Below, piece after piece: positions 1 through 8,236 of a stretch of DNA of 64,000 bases. Every line of letters begins with the position of its first letter. Positions within the stretch are counted from its first letter, which is position 1. Under the pieces are notes generated by a model. The model saw only the letters and a program-made list of their open reading frames with translations, did not search any database and was not told where the DNA came from. Source of the DNA: Pseudomonas sp. ACN8 (GTDB lineage Bacteria > Pseudomonadota > Gammaproteobacteria > Pseudomonadales > Pseudomonadaceae); the NCBI RefSeq assembly GCF_002303925.1, contig NZ_MRCS01000009.1, forward strand, positions 85,381-149,380, given 5' to 3'. The translations under genes and the position numbers were made by a program.

Positions 1-424
1 CGAAGGCGAACATGGTCCCGGTGTAACCCAGTTTCAGGAACAGCGCGTACACCGCCACGGCGATGATCACCAGCGGCACGATCATCGGCAGGGTGAACAG
101 GCCGTAGAGCATTTCCCGGCCGGGGAAGCGGCCACGCACCAGGGCGAACGCGGTGGGCAGGCCCAAAGCGACGGCGAAGAACGTGGTCAGCACCGCGACT
201 TTCAGGCTGGCCATGGCGGCGTTCATCCAGTCGGCATTGGAGAAGAACTGGCCGTACCATTTCAGCGTCCAGCCCGGTGGCGGGAACACCAGCCACTGGG
301 ACGATCCGAACGACAGCAGCACGATGAACACGATCGGCAACAGCAGGAACAGACCGATCAGCCCGGTGGTGGCATACAGGCCGAAGCGCATGCGCCGGCT
401 CATGGCATTGGGGGTCAGGAGCAT
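1..424 (-). CDS. ABC transporter permease, PotC-like (partial, 3' end outside window)
   Basis: This is the inner-membrane permease of a binding-protein-dependent importer. It begins MLLTPNAMSRRMRFGLYATT and has one strongly hydrophobic N-terminal segment (LIGLFLLLPIVFIVLLSF), then a periplasmic stretch, then further membrane helices before the window ends. Its ATG lies 6 nt after the stop of the upstream permease gene, so the two are cotranscribed. With the upstream permease and the PotD-like binding protein it forms a spermidine/putrescine-family (PotBCD) transporter. The family name does not fix the substrate. The ATPase subunit is not visible; it may follow beyond position 1. Only about 141 residues can be read. 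Confidence 0.85.
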   Translation of the reverse strand, partial: MLLTPNAMSRRMRFGLYATTGLIGLFLLLPIVFIVLLSFGSSQWLVFPPPGWTLKWYGQFFSNADWMNAAMASLKVAVLTTFFAVALGLPTAFALVRGRFPGREMLYGLFTLPMIVPLVIIAVAVYALFLKLGYTGTMFAF

Positions 425-430
425 GACGGC

Positions 431-1363
431 TTACCTCGCGTTGCTGGCGCCAACCGGGGATTCCGGCTGGAGCTTCAGGTAGAAGTAGAACAACACCAGC
501 GTGATCACGATCAGCAACGCGGCGCCGGCGCTGGCCAGGCCCCAGTTGAGGAACGACTGCACCTGCTGAATGATGAACTCGGGCAGCATCATGTTCTGCG
601 CGCCGCCGAGCAGCGCCGGGGTCACGTAGTAACCGAGAGACATCACGAACACCATCAGACCGCCGGAGAACAGCCCCGGCCGACACAGCGGCAGGAACAC
701 CCGGAAGAAGTTGGTCCAGGGGCTGGCGCCGCAGATGGAACCGGCCTGGAGGATCATCGGGTCGATGGCCTGCATGGTCGCCTGCAACGGCAGCACGATG
801 AACGGGATCATGATGTAGCTCATGCCGATCACCACGCCGGTGAGGTTGTGCACCATCTCCAGCGGCTGATCGATGATGCCCATGGCCATCAACGCCTTGT
901 TGATCACCCCCGAGGCTTGCAGCAACACCAGCCATGAGTAGGTGCGGGCGAGCAGGCTGGTCCACATCGACAGCAGCACGATGTTGAGGATCCAGCGACC
1001 CCAGCCACGGGGCACCAGGGTGATTGCCCAGGCCAGCGGAAAGCCCAGCAGCAGGCTGAACAACGTCACCAGGCCGGCCACCGAGAAGGTGTTGAGCAAC
1101 ACCCGGGCATAGGCCGAGTTGGCGAACAGTTGTTCATAGTTGCCCAGGCCCGGCACCGGTTCCAGCACCCCGCGCAGCAGCAGGCCAATCAACGGCGCCA
1201 GAAAGAACAGACCGAGGAACAACAGGGCGGGCACCAGGTTGCTCGCGCCACGCCAGCGCTGTGCCAGACTCGGCGATTGCGTCATCGCAACTGCCTTGCC
1301 GGCAGCGCCAGGGGCGCTCCCGACTGACGTGGATGGACGGGATGCGGTTACCGTCATTTTCAT
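431..1363 (-). CDS. ABC transporter permease, PotB-like
   Basis: This is the first permease of the importer, 310 residues from the chosen start. About six hydrophobic segments are visible. The cytoplasmic EAA-type loop reads CGASPWTNFFRVFLPLCRPG, which contacts the ATPase in this family. An upstream in-frame start exists at 1384, but I chose the ATG at 1363 because it overlaps the stop of the binding-protein gene as ATGA (1360-1363), a usual sign of translational coupling. The neighbours make this the PotB position of a polyamine/opine-type ABC system. It sits in a GntR-controlled catabolic island, so it probably imports the island's substrate. Confidence 0.88.
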   Translation of the reverse strand: MKMTVTASRPSTSVGSAPGAAGKAVAMTQSPSLAQRWRGASNLVPALLFLGLFFLAPLIGLLLRGVLEPVPGLGNYEQLFANSAYARVLLNTFSVAGLVTLFSLLLGFPLAWAITLVPRGWGRWILNIVLLSMWTSLLARTYSWLVLLQASGVINKALMAMGIIDQPLEMVHNLTGVVIGMSYIMIPFIVLPLQATMQAIDPMILQAGSICGASPWTNFFRVFLPLCRPGLFSGGLMVFVMSLGYYVTPALLGGAQNMMLPEFIIQQVQSFLNWGLASAGAALLIVITLVLFYFYLKLQPESPVGASNAR

Positions 1364-2391
1364 TTGACCAGCCATTCGTTCCACCGTGTCGCGATGGCCG
1401 GACCGTTCTTGGCCCAGTACGCGAAATCAAGAGTGATCTGATCCTTTGCGTAAGCGGTCGGCAGGTTAGGGGCCAGCACCGAGTCCAGGCGCTGCACGCT
1501 GTCGACGTTGACCGGGGCGTAGGCGGTCAGGTTGGAGAAGTCCGCCTGGCCCTTGGCACTGCTGGCGTTGGCCAGGAACTTCATCGCCGCGTCCTTGTTT
1601 TTCGAACCCTTGGGAATGACCAGGATGTCGGCCATGACCAGGTTCTGCTTCCAGCTTACGCCCACCGGGGCGCCGTCTTCTTGCAGGGCATGAATCCGGC
1701 CGTTCCAGAACTGGCCCATGCTCGCCTCACCGGAGGCCAGCAGCTGCTGCGACTGCGCGCCGCCGCCCCACCAGACGATGTCTTTCTTGATGGTGTCGAG
1801 CTTTTTGAACGCGCGATCCAGGTCCAGCGGGTAGAGCTTGTCCGCCGCTACACCGTCGGCCAGCAGCGCCAGTTCCAGCACGCCAGGGCTTGGCCATTTG
1901 TAGAGGGCGCGTTTGCCGGGCCAGGTCTTGGTGTCGAACAGCGCGGACCAGTCCTGAGGCTTGCCGGCGCCAAGCTTGCCTTCGTTGTAGCCGAGGACGA
2001 AGGAGAAGAAGAACGAGCCGACGCCGTGATCGCTGACGAAGCGCGGGTCGATCTTGTCGCGCTCAATGACTTTGAAATCGAGGGGTTCGAGCAAGCCTTC
2101 GGCGGCGGCGCGCAGGGCGAAGTCGGCTTCGACGTCGACCACGTCCCACTGCACGTTGCCGCTCTCGACCATGGCCTTGAGCTTGCCGTAGTCGGTCGGA
2201 CCATCCTGCACCACGGTGATGCCGCTGGCCTTGCTGAACGGGTCGGCCCAGGCCTGCTTCTGCGCATCCTGGGTGCTGCCGCCCCAACTGACGAAGTTGA
2301 CGCTTTCAGCCGCCAGCAAGGCCTGACTGGTCACGCTCAGCAGTCCCGCAAAAAGAACCGCGGTCGCACGTTTGTTCAACACCATTTTCAC
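1360..2391 (-). CDS. ABC transporter periplasmic substrate-binding protein, PotD family
   Basis: This 343-residue periplasmic solute receptor feeds the two downstream permeases. The N-terminus is a clear Sec signal peptide: MKMVLNKR, a hydrophobic core, then SQALLAAES with a likely cleavage after the LLA. The mature part starts with VNFVSWGGSTQDAQKQAW, the typical first strand of extracellular solute-binding family 1/8 proteins (PotD/opine type). It is the first gene of its operon. A GntR-type operator (2482-2506) lies about 90 bp upstream, so its expression is probably tied to the catabolic genes at 4.3-11.2 kb. The substrate cannot be read from the sequence. Confidence 0.88.
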   Translation of the reverse strand: MKMVLNKRATAVLFAGLLSVTSQALLAAESVNFVSWGGSTQDAQKQAWADPFSKASGITVVQDGPTDYGKLKAMVESGNVQWDVVDVEADFALRAAAEGLLEPLDFKVIERDKIDPRFVSDHGVGSFFFSFVLGYNEGKLGAGKPQDWSALFDTKTWPGKRALYKWPSPGVLELALLADGVAADKLYPLDLDRAFKKLDTIKKDIVWWGGGAQSQQLLASGEASMGQFWNGRIHALQEDGAPVGVSWKQNLVMADILVIPKGSKNKDAAMKFLANASSAKGQADFSNLTAYAPVNVDSVQRLDSVLAPNLPTAYAKDQITLDFAYWAKNGPAIATRWNEWLVK

Positions 2392-2481
2392 GCCCTCATT
2401 GTTGTGTTTATGAGCGGGGCTTTCGAGTGCCCGCCTATCGGGAGCATCAGTCCGTCGAGTCAGTGCTGACTGTCCGGTCTA

Positions 2482-2506
2482 TGGAATATCATATTATGGT
2501 ATTCCA
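2482..2506 (-). promoter_or_regulatory. Predicted GntR operator upstream of ABC transporter operon
   Basis: A 25-bp imperfect inverted repeat flanked by TGGAATA and TATTCCA. On the minus strand its first 16 bases read TGGAATACCATAATAT, differing at two positions from the 16-mer found upstream of the ribB/DUF1330 pair (3858-3873) and of the AA_synth operon (11223-11238). TGGT-N2-ACCA palindromes are typical targets of FCD/FadR-type GntR regulators, and one is encoded at 4889-5641. Confidence 0.65.
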
Positions 2507-2602
2507 AACTTTGTGCAAGCATTTTGCCGTACCGGCTATCAGCCAAAGGTGGTTTTTGGGGTTCTGGGGATTGGCCTGAGCCGGTCAGGCAACGCAATCC
2601 CC

Positions 2603-2692
2603 TGTAGGAGCGAGCCTGCTCGCGATGAGGGTGTGTCTGTCGATATCAGTGTTGACTGTCATACCGTCATCGCGAGCAGGCTCGCTCCTACA
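2603..2692. repeat. REP pair (inverted)
   Basis: Two inverted copies of the Pseudomonas REP core (TGTAGGAGCGAGCCTGCTCG and its complement) separated by about 40 bp, between the ABC operon promoter and the ribB-like gene. Confidence 0.9.
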
Positions 2693-2714
2693 ATGAATTG
2701 CGTTAAACAAAGCG

Positions 2715-3824
2715 TCAGTCGGTGAATGGAATACTCTCCACCACCTCCAGGTCATACCCGGTCAAGCCCGCATACTTCAGCGGCGGGCCGAGGTGGCGCA
2801 ACTTGCCGACACCCAGGTTCTGCAGAATCTGCGCACCGGTGCCTACTTCCGAATAAATCCGTGACTGCGAACGGCTGAACTGCCGGGGCGGCTGGGTCAA
2901 TTGCGGCACCCGCTCGAGCAACGCCTGGGAGGATTCATGATTGGCCAGCACCACCACCACGCCGTGGCCTTCGGCGGCGACACGCTGCAAGGCGGCCCAC
3001 AACGTCCAGTTGCTCGGGCCGCTGTACTCGGCACCGACCAGATCGCGCAACGGGTCAATTACATGCACCCGCACCAGTGTCGGTTGCTCGCGGCGCAGAT
3101 CGCCCATGACCATGGCCATGTGGACACCGCCTTCGATGCGATCCTCAAAGGTGATCAGACGAAAGGTGCCATGCACGGTCGGCAGGTCACGCTCACCGAT
3201 GCGCACGATGGTGTGTTCGGTGCTCAGGCGATAGTGGATCAGGTCGGCGATGGTGCCGATCCTGATCCCGTGCTTGCGCGCGAACACTTCCAGGTCCGGG
3301 CGCCGGGCCATGGTGCCGTCATCGTTCATCACTTCGACGATCACCGAGGCGGGCGTATGGCCGGCCAGGCGCGCCAGGTCGCAGCCGGCTTCGGTATGGC
3401 CGGCGCGGGTCAGCACGCCGCCTTCGCGGGCGCGCAACGGGAAGATGTGGCCCGGTTGCACGATGTCGGCGGGGCCGGCGTTGGCGGCGACGGCGGCGGC
3501 GACGGTGCAGGCGCGATCAGCAGCAGAGATACCGGTGGTGACACCGACGGCGGCCTCGATGGACACGGTGAAGGCGGTGCTGAACACGCTGCCGTTGCTC
3601 GGCACCATCTGCTCCAGGCCCAGGCGCTTGCAATGCTCGTCGGTCAAGGTCAGGCAGATCAGGCCACGGGCTTCGCGGGCCATGAAGCTGATCGCCTCGG
3701 GCGTGCAGCAGTCGGCGGCCAGCAACAGGTCGCCTTCGTTTTCCCGGTCCTCATCGTCGACCAGCAGGACCATTTTGCCGAGGCGGTAATCTTCGATGAT
3801 TTCTTCGATGCTGTTGAAGGCCAT
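2715..3824 (-). CDS. ribB: 3,4-dihydroxy-2-butanone-4-phosphate synthase with degenerate GTP cyclohydrolase II domain (RibBX-like)
   Basis: The N-terminal half (about residues 1-205) is a DHBP synthase: it has the acidic loop VDDEDRENEGD, the MAREARGLIC segment and the HTEAGCDLARLAG region. This enzyme turns ribulose 5-phosphate into the four-carbon riboflavin precursor. The C-terminal half has the length and order of GTP cyclohydrolase II but lacks the three zinc cysteines; the expected place reads RVHVIDPLRDLVGAEYSGP. The RibA half is therefore probably inactive. Of 369 residues, I use the start at 3824 (MAFNSIEE) because the longer frame runs through the operator region. It is divergent from the DUF1330 gene and shares an operator with it. 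It is likely an extra copy supplying flavin for the island's flavin-dependent chemistry. Confidence 0.85.
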   Translation of the reverse strand: MAFNSIEEIIEDYRLGKMVLLVDDEDRENEGDLLLAADCCTPEAISFMAREARGLICLTLTDEHCKRLGLEQMVPSNGSVFSTAFTVSIEAAVGVTTGISAADRACTVAAAVAANAGPADIVQPGHIFPLRAREGGVLTRAGHTEAGCDLARLAGHTPASVIVEVMNDDGTMARRPDLEVFARKHGIRIGTIADLIHYRLSTEHTIVRIGERDLPTVHGTFRLITFEDRIEGGVHMAMVMGDLRREQPTLVRVHVIDPLRDLVGAEYSGPSNWTLWAALQRVAAEGHGVVVVLANHESSQALLERVPQLTQPPRQFSRSQSRIYSEVGTGAQILQNLGVGKLRHLGPPLKYAGLTGYDLEVVESIPFTD

Positions 3825-3857
3825 GCTGGAGTCTCTGTGTTTGTTGGATTGGTAATG

Positions 3858-3873
3858 TGGTATACCATAATAC
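3858..3873. promoter_or_regulatory. Predicted GntR operator between ribB-like gene and DUF1330 gene
   Basis: The 16-mer TGGTATACCATAATAC contains the perfect palindrome TGGTATACCA. It sits 33 bp upstream of the ribB-like start and 21 bp upstream of the divergent DUF1330 start, where it could control both. The identical 16-mer occurs at 11223-11238. Confidence 0.7.
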
Positions 3874-3894
3874 AAAACAAAGCGAGAGGTCACT

Positions 3895-4191
3895 ATGAAG
3901 GCGTACTGGATTGCTCATGTGGATGTCACTGACCCTGATCAATACAGCCAATACACCCGGCGGGCGCCGCAGGCGTTTGCGTTGTATGGCGGTCGGATTC
4001 TGGCGCGGGGTGGGCGTAGCGAGGCGATGGAAGGACGGTCTACGCCGCAACGCAGTGTGGTGATTGAGTTTGATTCCTATGAGCAGGCGGTGGCGTGCTA
4101 CCACTCGGCGTTGTATCAGGAGGCAAGGGGTCACCGCGAAGGTGTGGCTAAGGTTGAGGTGATTATTGTCGAGGGCGTGGCGCCGCTCTAA
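3895..4191 (+). CDS. DUF1330 family protein
   Basis: A 98-residue single-domain protein beginning MKAYWIAHVDVTDPDQYSQY. It has the family pattern: an initial beta strand, then YTRRAPQAFALYGGRILARG, a VVIEFDSYEQAVACYHSALY segment, and a final strand. DUF1330 proteins have a ferredoxin-like dimeric alpha/beta-barrel fold (EthD/ABM-like); their enzymatic role is generally unknown. The start is supported by GAGAGGT 6-8 nt upstream. It is divergent from the ribB-like gene across a shared GntR operator, so it belongs to the regulon. A REP pair follows. Confidence 0.85.
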   Translation: MKAYWIAHVDVTDPDQYSQYTRRAPQAFALYGGRILARGGRSEAMEGRSTPQRSVVIEFDSYEQAVACYHSALYQEARGHREGVAKVEVIIVEGVAPL

Positions 4192-4206
4192 CCAACCGCT
4201 TGACCC

Positions 4207-4306
4207 TGTAGGAGCGAGCCTGCTCGCGAAAAACGTCAGAGCAACGCGTTCGGTCAGTCAGCACGCGTCATCGTTGACGACCATCGCGAGCAGGCTCGCT
4301 CCTACA
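4207..4306. repeat. REP pair (inverted)
   Basis: Inverted REP copies between the convergent 3' ends of the DUF1330 gene (plus) and the Nudix gene (minus). This is a usual REP position, where it can act as a transcript-end stabiliser. Confidence 0.9.
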
Positions 4307-4323
4307 GGGGAATGGGGGATTTT

Positions 4324-4887
4324 TCAGCGGATGAAATGGATTTTGCCGCTATCGTCATTACCCATGTAAATGCCATAAACCCCAGCTTGGCGCTCCTCGA
4401 TATAGCGCTCAAGAATCTGCCGGATCGCCGGGTAGTAAATGCTGTCCCAGGGAATGTCCTCAGGCGCGAAGAACTTGTAGTCGAGGGTTTCCGGGCCGTA
4501 TTGCCCGGTGATCTCCAGCGCGATGGCGCGGAAGATGATGTACACCTCGCTGATCTGCGGCACGCTGAAAATCGAATAGGGCGAGACGATTTCCGCACGC
4601 ACGCCGCTTTCTTCCCAGACCTCGCGCATGGCCGCCTGCTCGGTGGTCTCGCCGCTTTCCATGAAGCCTGCCGGCAGGGTCCAGGTGCCCGGGCGCGGTG
4701 GAATCGCGCGCTGGCACAACAGGTACTTGCCGTCCTGCTCGATGATGCAGCCGGCAATGATCTTCGGATTGATGTAATGGATGTAGCCGCAGCCGCGGCA
4801 CATCAGGCGCTCGTGCGTATCGCCCGGCGGCATCTGCTGACCTAGATCAGCGCTGCCGCACTTGGGGCAAAAGCTCGGGCTGAACAT
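4324..4887 (-). CDS. NUDIX hydrolase with N-terminal zinc ribbon
   Basis: This 187-residue protein joins a zinc ribbon (C7-x2-C10 and C30-x2-C33) to a Nudix fold. The Nudix box is complete at about residues 74-96: it starts GFMESGE and contains REVWEESG, so the GX5EX7REUXEEXGU residues for Mg2+ and diphosphate hydrolysis are present. The zinc-ribbon arrangement recalls NudC-type or related Nudix proteins, but the substrate is unknown; given the ribB-like and flavin reductase genes, a flavin or nicotinamide dinucleotide is a reasonable guess. Its ATG is 1 nt after the stop of the GntR gene, so the two are translationally coupled. Confidence 0.88.
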   Translation of the reverse strand: MFSPSFCPKCGSADLGQQMPPGDTHERLMCRGCGYIHYINPKIIAGCIIEQDGKYLLCQRAIPPRPGTWTLPAGFMESGETTEQAAMREVWEESGVRAEIVSPYSIFSVPQISEVYIIFRAIALEITGQYGPETLDYKFFAPEDIPWDSIYYPAIRQILERYIEERQAGVYGIYMGNDDSGKIHFIR

Positions 4888-4888
4888 G

Positions 4889-5641
4889 TCAGCGACCTAT
4901 GCGCGGTTCTTTCAGCGCGATGGGCTGGGTGATTGCCGGGATGTCGCCGGTTTCTTCCTGCTTGCGCTTGAGGTAGTCCAGGGCCACGGCGGCGGCCGCG
5001 CGCACGTGGTCGACGCACGCCTGGTGGGCGGCCAGCGGGTCGCCGCCCTTGATCGCCTCGACCATGCGCTCCATTTCCTGGTTACTGGCGCCGCGACGGT
5101 TTTCCTGGGACACCGAGGTCGCGCGCAGGTAGCTGATGCGTGCCTGCAACTGGCGCAGCTGAGTGGCCGCGACGTGGTTGCCCGAGCCTTCGAGCAGCAC
5201 GTCGTAGAAACCCTGCACGGAGTCGATGACCTGTTGCAGCTCGCCGTCTTTGAGCGCCTTGCGGTTCTCTTCCAGGGCTTTTTCCAGGGCCTTGATGTCC
5301 TTGGCCTTGGCGCGCAGGGTGAACAGTTGCACGATCAGCCCTTCGAGTACGCAGCGCAGCTCGTAGATGTCCACGGCATCGGCCAGGGTAATGATCGCGA
5401 CACGCGGGCCCTTGGCGTCGGCGAATTCCACCAGGCCTTCGGATTCCAGGTGACGCAAGGCTTCGCGCACGGAGGTACGGCTGACGCCCAGGCGATCGCA
5501 CAGATCGCGTTCGACCAGACGGTCTCCCGGCAGGAGCTGGAAGTTCATGATGGCGCTTCGCAGTTTATCCAGCACGATTTCGCGCAGGGTAACGGGGTTG
5601 CGATTGACCTTGAAGCTGTCGTCGAGTGGCAGGCGTTTCAT
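4889..5641 (-). CDS. GntR family transcriptional regulator (FCD/FadR subfamily)
   Basis: This 250-residue regulator has an N-terminal winged helix (about residues 14-75, with GDRLVERDLCDRLGVSRTSV then REALRHLESEGLVEF) and an all-helical FCD ligand-binding domain ending near AAHQACVDHVRAAAAVALDYL. A longer frame reaches 5770 but would overlap the CMD gene and has no family-like sequence before MKRLPLDDS, so I place the start at 5641. It is the only regulator gene in the island. Repeated TGGTATACCA-type palindromes at 2.49, 3.86 and 11.23 kb fit what FadR-type proteins bind. It is probably an effector-released repressor, but the ligand is unknown. Confidence 0.88.
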   Translation of the reverse strand: MKRLPLDDSFKVNRNPVTLREIVLDKLRSAIMNFQLLPGDRLVERDLCDRLGVSRTSVREALRHLESEGLVEFADAKGPRVAIITLADAVDIYELRCVLEGLIVQLFTLRAKAKDIKALEKALEENRKALKDGELQQVIDSVQGFYDVLLEGSGNHVAATQLRQLQARISYLRATSVSQENRRGASNQEMERMVEAIKGGDPLAAHQACVDHVRAAAAVALDYLKRKQEETGDIPAITQPIALKEPRIGR

Positions 5642-5729
5642 GGGGTCCGCTCTGATTGTGGCTGTCCATGCAAAAAGAGCACTTCGATTACGGGAATCTG
5701 GGTGCCCGGTCGGATCAAACAGCCAAGGG

Positions 5730-6119
5730 TTAACTGGAGGCCTCGGCATCGGCTTCGGCGAAGGCTTCACGGGCGAGCCGGAAACTGTCTACGGCAGCGG
5801 GGACACCGCAATAAATGCCGACCTGAAGCAATATTTCGCGTATTTGCTCACGACTCAGGCCGTTACGCAAGGCGCCGCGCACATGCAGCTTGAGTTCATG
5901 GGGCCGGTTGAGGGCCGAGATCATCGCCAGGTTGATCATGCTGCGCTCCTTGAGCGACAAACCCTCACGACCCCAGACATGACCCCAACAATACTCGGTG
6001 ACCATTTCCTGTAAGGGCCGGGTGAAGTCATCGGCGTTTTCGATGGAGCGGTTGACGTAGGCCTCACCCAGCACCTGGGTGCGGATCTTCAGGCCTTTTT
6101 CGTACTTTTCGTTGTTCAT
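5730..6119 (-). CDS. Carboxymuconolactone decarboxylase family protein (PcaC-like)
   Basis: This 129-residue protein has the PcaC-type layout: an N-terminal helix (NNEKYEKGLKIRTQVLG), then TEYCWGHVWGREGLSLKERS, NLAMISALNRPHELKLHVRG and a C-terminal EILLQVGIYCGVPAAVDSFR. In that last helix Cys is followed by GVP rather than forming the CxxC pair of AhpD, so a decarboxylase-like role fits better than a peroxidase. There is no protocatechuate pathway nearby, so gamma-carboxymuconolactone is not necessarily the substrate. It lies 19 nt after the SSADH gene in the same operon. Confidence 0.85.
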   Translation of the reverse strand: MNNEKYEKGLKIRTQVLGEAYVNRSIENADDFTRPLQEMVTEYCWGHVWGREGLSLKERSMINLAMISALNRPHELKLHVRGALRNGLSREQIREILLQVGIYCGVPAAVDSFRLAREAFAEADAEASS

Positions 6120-6138
6120 TTGCGTCGCTCCCGTGGGC

Positions 6139-7590
6139 TCAGAGGCCGCCCATCAAGGTGTATTTGAGTTCCAGATAATCCTCGATGCCGTACTTCGACC
6201 CTTCACGGCCCAGCCCGGAGGACTTGATGCCGCCGAACGGCGCGACTTCGGTGGAAATAAGCCCTTCGTTGATCCCGACCATGCCGTACTCCAGCGCCTC
6301 GCTCATGCGCCAGGCGCGGCCCAGGTCGCGGGTGTAGCAGTAGGCGGCCAGGCCGAATTCGGTGTCATTGGCCATCTCGACGGCCTGGGCCTCGGTGTCG
6401 AAACGGAAAACGGCGGCCAACGGGCCAAAGGTTTCATCCCGGGCGACTTTCATCTGCGGGGTGACGCCGCTGAGCACGGTCGGCTGGAAGAAGCCGTTGC
6501 CCAGCGCATGACGTTCGCCGCCGCACAGCAGTTGTGCACCGTGTTCCAGCGCGTCTTGCACGTGGTCTTCGACCTTGGCCACGGCGCGCTCGTTGATCAG
6601 CGGGCCTTGGGTGACGCCATCCTCGAAACCGCTGCCGACCTTGAGCTGCGAAACCCGCTCGGCCAGGCGCGCGACAAAGGCGTCGTGGATGCCGTCCTGC
6701 ACCAGGAAGCGGTTGACGCAGACGCAGGTCTGCCCGGCGTTGCGGAATTTGGCGATCAGCGCGCCATCGACGGCACGTTCCAGATCGGCGTCGTCGAAGA
6801 CAATGAACGGCGCGTTGCCGCCCAGTTCCAGCGAGACTTTTTTCAGGGTCGGCGCGCACTGGGCCATCAGCAGCTTGCCGATGGCGGTGGAGCCGGTGAA
6901 CGACAGTTTGCGAACCTTTGGACTGGCGGTTAGCTCCCCGCCGATGGCGATGGCATCGCCGGTAATTACGTTGAAAATCCCCGCTGGAATCCCGGCCTGT
7001 TCCGCCAGTGCCGCCATGGCCAGTGCCGAAAACGGTGTTTCCGGGGCCGGTTTTACGATGCACGGGCAACCGGCGGCCAGCGCCGGGCCGGCCTTGCGGG
7101 TGATCATCGCCGCCGGGAAGTTCCACGGTGTGATGGCCGCGACGACGCCGATCGGCTCCTTGCTGACCACGATGCGCGCATCGCCCTTGTGGCTGGGAAT
7201 GGTGTCGCCGTAGATGCGCTTGGCCTCTTCGGCGAACCACTCGATGAAGCTCGCGGCGTAGAGGATTTCACCCTTGGCCTCAGTCAGTGGCTTGCCTTGT
7301 TCCAGGGTGAGGATTTCAGCCAGGGCGTCGGCGTTTTCCAGCATCAGCGCGTGCCAGTGATTGAGGGTGTTGCTGCGTTCCTTGGCGGTCAGTGCGCGCC
7401 AGGCTGGCCAGGCTTTGTTGGCAGCCTCGATAGCCAGGCGCGCGTGCTCGGCGCCGAGGTTCGGCACCCGGCCGATGAGTTCACCGGTGGCCGGATTGAA
7501 GATGTCTTGACAGGCGCCATCCGGCGCGTCCAGCCATTGGCCATTGATGTAGGCCTGTTGGCGGAACAATAACGAGGCTGCTGGGCTCAT
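6139..7590 (-). CDS. gabD: NAD(P)-dependent succinate-semialdehyde dehydrogenase
   Basis: A 483-residue aldehyde dehydrogenase of the GabD group, converting succinate semialdehyde to succinate. The NAD(P)-binding segments PWNFPAAMITRKAGPALAAG and FTGSTAIGKLLM are present. So are the general base Glu in LELGGNAPF and the nucleophile Cys in NAGQTCVCVNRF, with the extra adjacent cysteine common in SSADHs. I use the start at 7590 (MSPAASLLFRQQAYINGQW); the longer frame to 7698 is translated REP sequence. It probably performs the last step of the island's pathway, feeding the TCA cycle. A housekeeping gabD may exist elsewhere, so the symbol is by homology only. Confidence 0.9.
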   Translation of the reverse strand: MSPAASLLFRQQAYINGQWLDAPDGACQDIFNPATGELIGRVPNLGAEHARLAIEAANKAWPAWRALTAKERSNTLNHWHALMLENADALAEILTLEQGKPLTEAKGEILYAASFIEWFAEEAKRIYGDTIPSHKGDARIVVSKEPIGVVAAITPWNFPAAMITRKAGPALAAGCPCIVKPAPETPFSALAMAALAEQAGIPAGIFNVITGDAIAIGGELTASPKVRKLSFTGSTAIGKLLMAQCAPTLKKVSLELGGNAPFIVFDDADLERAVDGALIAKFRNAGQTCVCVNRFLVQDGIHDAFVARLAERVSQLKVGSGFEDGVTQGPLINERAVAKVEDHVQDALEHGAQLLCGGERHALGNGFFQPTVLSGVTPQMKVARDETFGPLAAVFRFDTEAQAVEMANDTEFGLAAYCYTRDLGRAWRMSEALEYGMVGINEGLISTEVAPFGGIKSSGLGREGSKYGIEDYLELKYTLMGGL

Positions 7591-7620
7591 GCCGGCTCCC
7601 AAGAAAAAAGGGTGGTTATC

Positions 7621-7720
7621 TGTAGGAGCGAGCCTGCTCGCGAAAAACCCGAGAACGCCAAGGGCTGTCAGGCAGCACGCGTTATCGTTCACGACCATCG
7701 CGAGCAGGCTCGCTCCTACA
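7621..7720. repeat. REP pair (inverted)
   Basis: Inverted REP copies inside the catabolic operon, between the flavin reductase gene and the succinate-semialdehyde dehydrogenase gene. Inside an operon such a hairpin may differentially stabilise the upstream part of the message. Confidence 0.9.
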
Positions 7721-7738
7721 GGGTTTTGTGTCGTTCCA

Positions 7739-8224
7739 TCAGGCCAGTGTGGGCAGCGGGCCCAGCTTGCCTTTGTGGTAGATCATCGGCGTGACCGGTT
7801 GCGCGGGCAGGATCAGGTTCTTCACCGCGCCGACGATGATCGCGTGATCACCGCCATCGTATTCACGCCACAGCTCGCACTCGATGATCGCCGTGGCCTT
7901 GGCCAGAATCGGGTTACCCAATTCGCTCAGGTGCCACTCGATGCCTTTGGCCTTGTCCTTGCCTTTACCGGCGAAGGCATAGGCTTCGGCGGTCTGGTCG
8001 GCGGACAGCAGGTGAATCGCGAACTGCTTGCTGTCGCGCAGCACCGGGTAGGTGTCGGAGCCATAATTGGGGCAGAACAGCACCAGTGCCGGGTCGATCG
8101 ACAGCGCACTGAAGGCGCTGGCGGTGATGCCGACGATGCCACCTTCCGGGTCCAGGGTGGTGACCACCGTGACCCCGGAAGGGAACGAGCTCATCACGTC
8201 TTTGTAAATGCCGGGTTCGATCAT
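7739..8224 (-). CDS. Flavin reductase family protein
   Basis: A 161-residue flavin-binding split-barrel protein of the HpaC/reductase-component type. Family landmarks are SSFPSGVTVVTT near the N-terminus, GITASAFSALSIDPALVLFC (flavin phosphate-binding region) and the late GDHAIIVGAV strand. These enzymes use NAD(P)H to make free reduced FMN or FAD for a separate two-component monooxygenase. No such monooxygenase is encoded in the window, an important gap in the island. The gene begins 12 nt downstream of the aldehyde dehydrogenase stop. The C-terminal PMIYHKGKLGPLP motif is usual for the family. Confidence 0.88.
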   Translation of the reverse strand: MIEPGIYKDVMSSFPSGVTVVTTLDPEGGIVGITASAFSALSIDPALVLFCPNYGSDTYPVLRDSKQFAIHLLSADQTAEAYAFAGKGKDKAKGIEWHLSELGNPILAKATAIIECELWREYDGGDHAIIVGAVKNLILPAQPVTPMIYHKGKLGPLPTLA

Positions 8225-8236
8225 TTTCCAGGACTC

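Larger units (their letters stand above)
2392..2714. other. Intergenic region between ABC operon and ribB-like gene
   Basis: This 323-bp stretch holds the promoter and operator of the transporter operon on its left side and a REP pair (2603-2692) next to the 3' end of the ribB-like gene. I see no convincing gene; the short plus-strand reading frame at 2513-2725 is mostly translated REP sequence. Confidence 0.7.

Noticed and set aside
7591..7698. 36-residue N-terminal extension of succinate-semialdehyde dehydrogenase
   Set aside because: It is translated REP sequence (FFASRLAPTD is a usual REP translation), so the start at 7590 is preferred.
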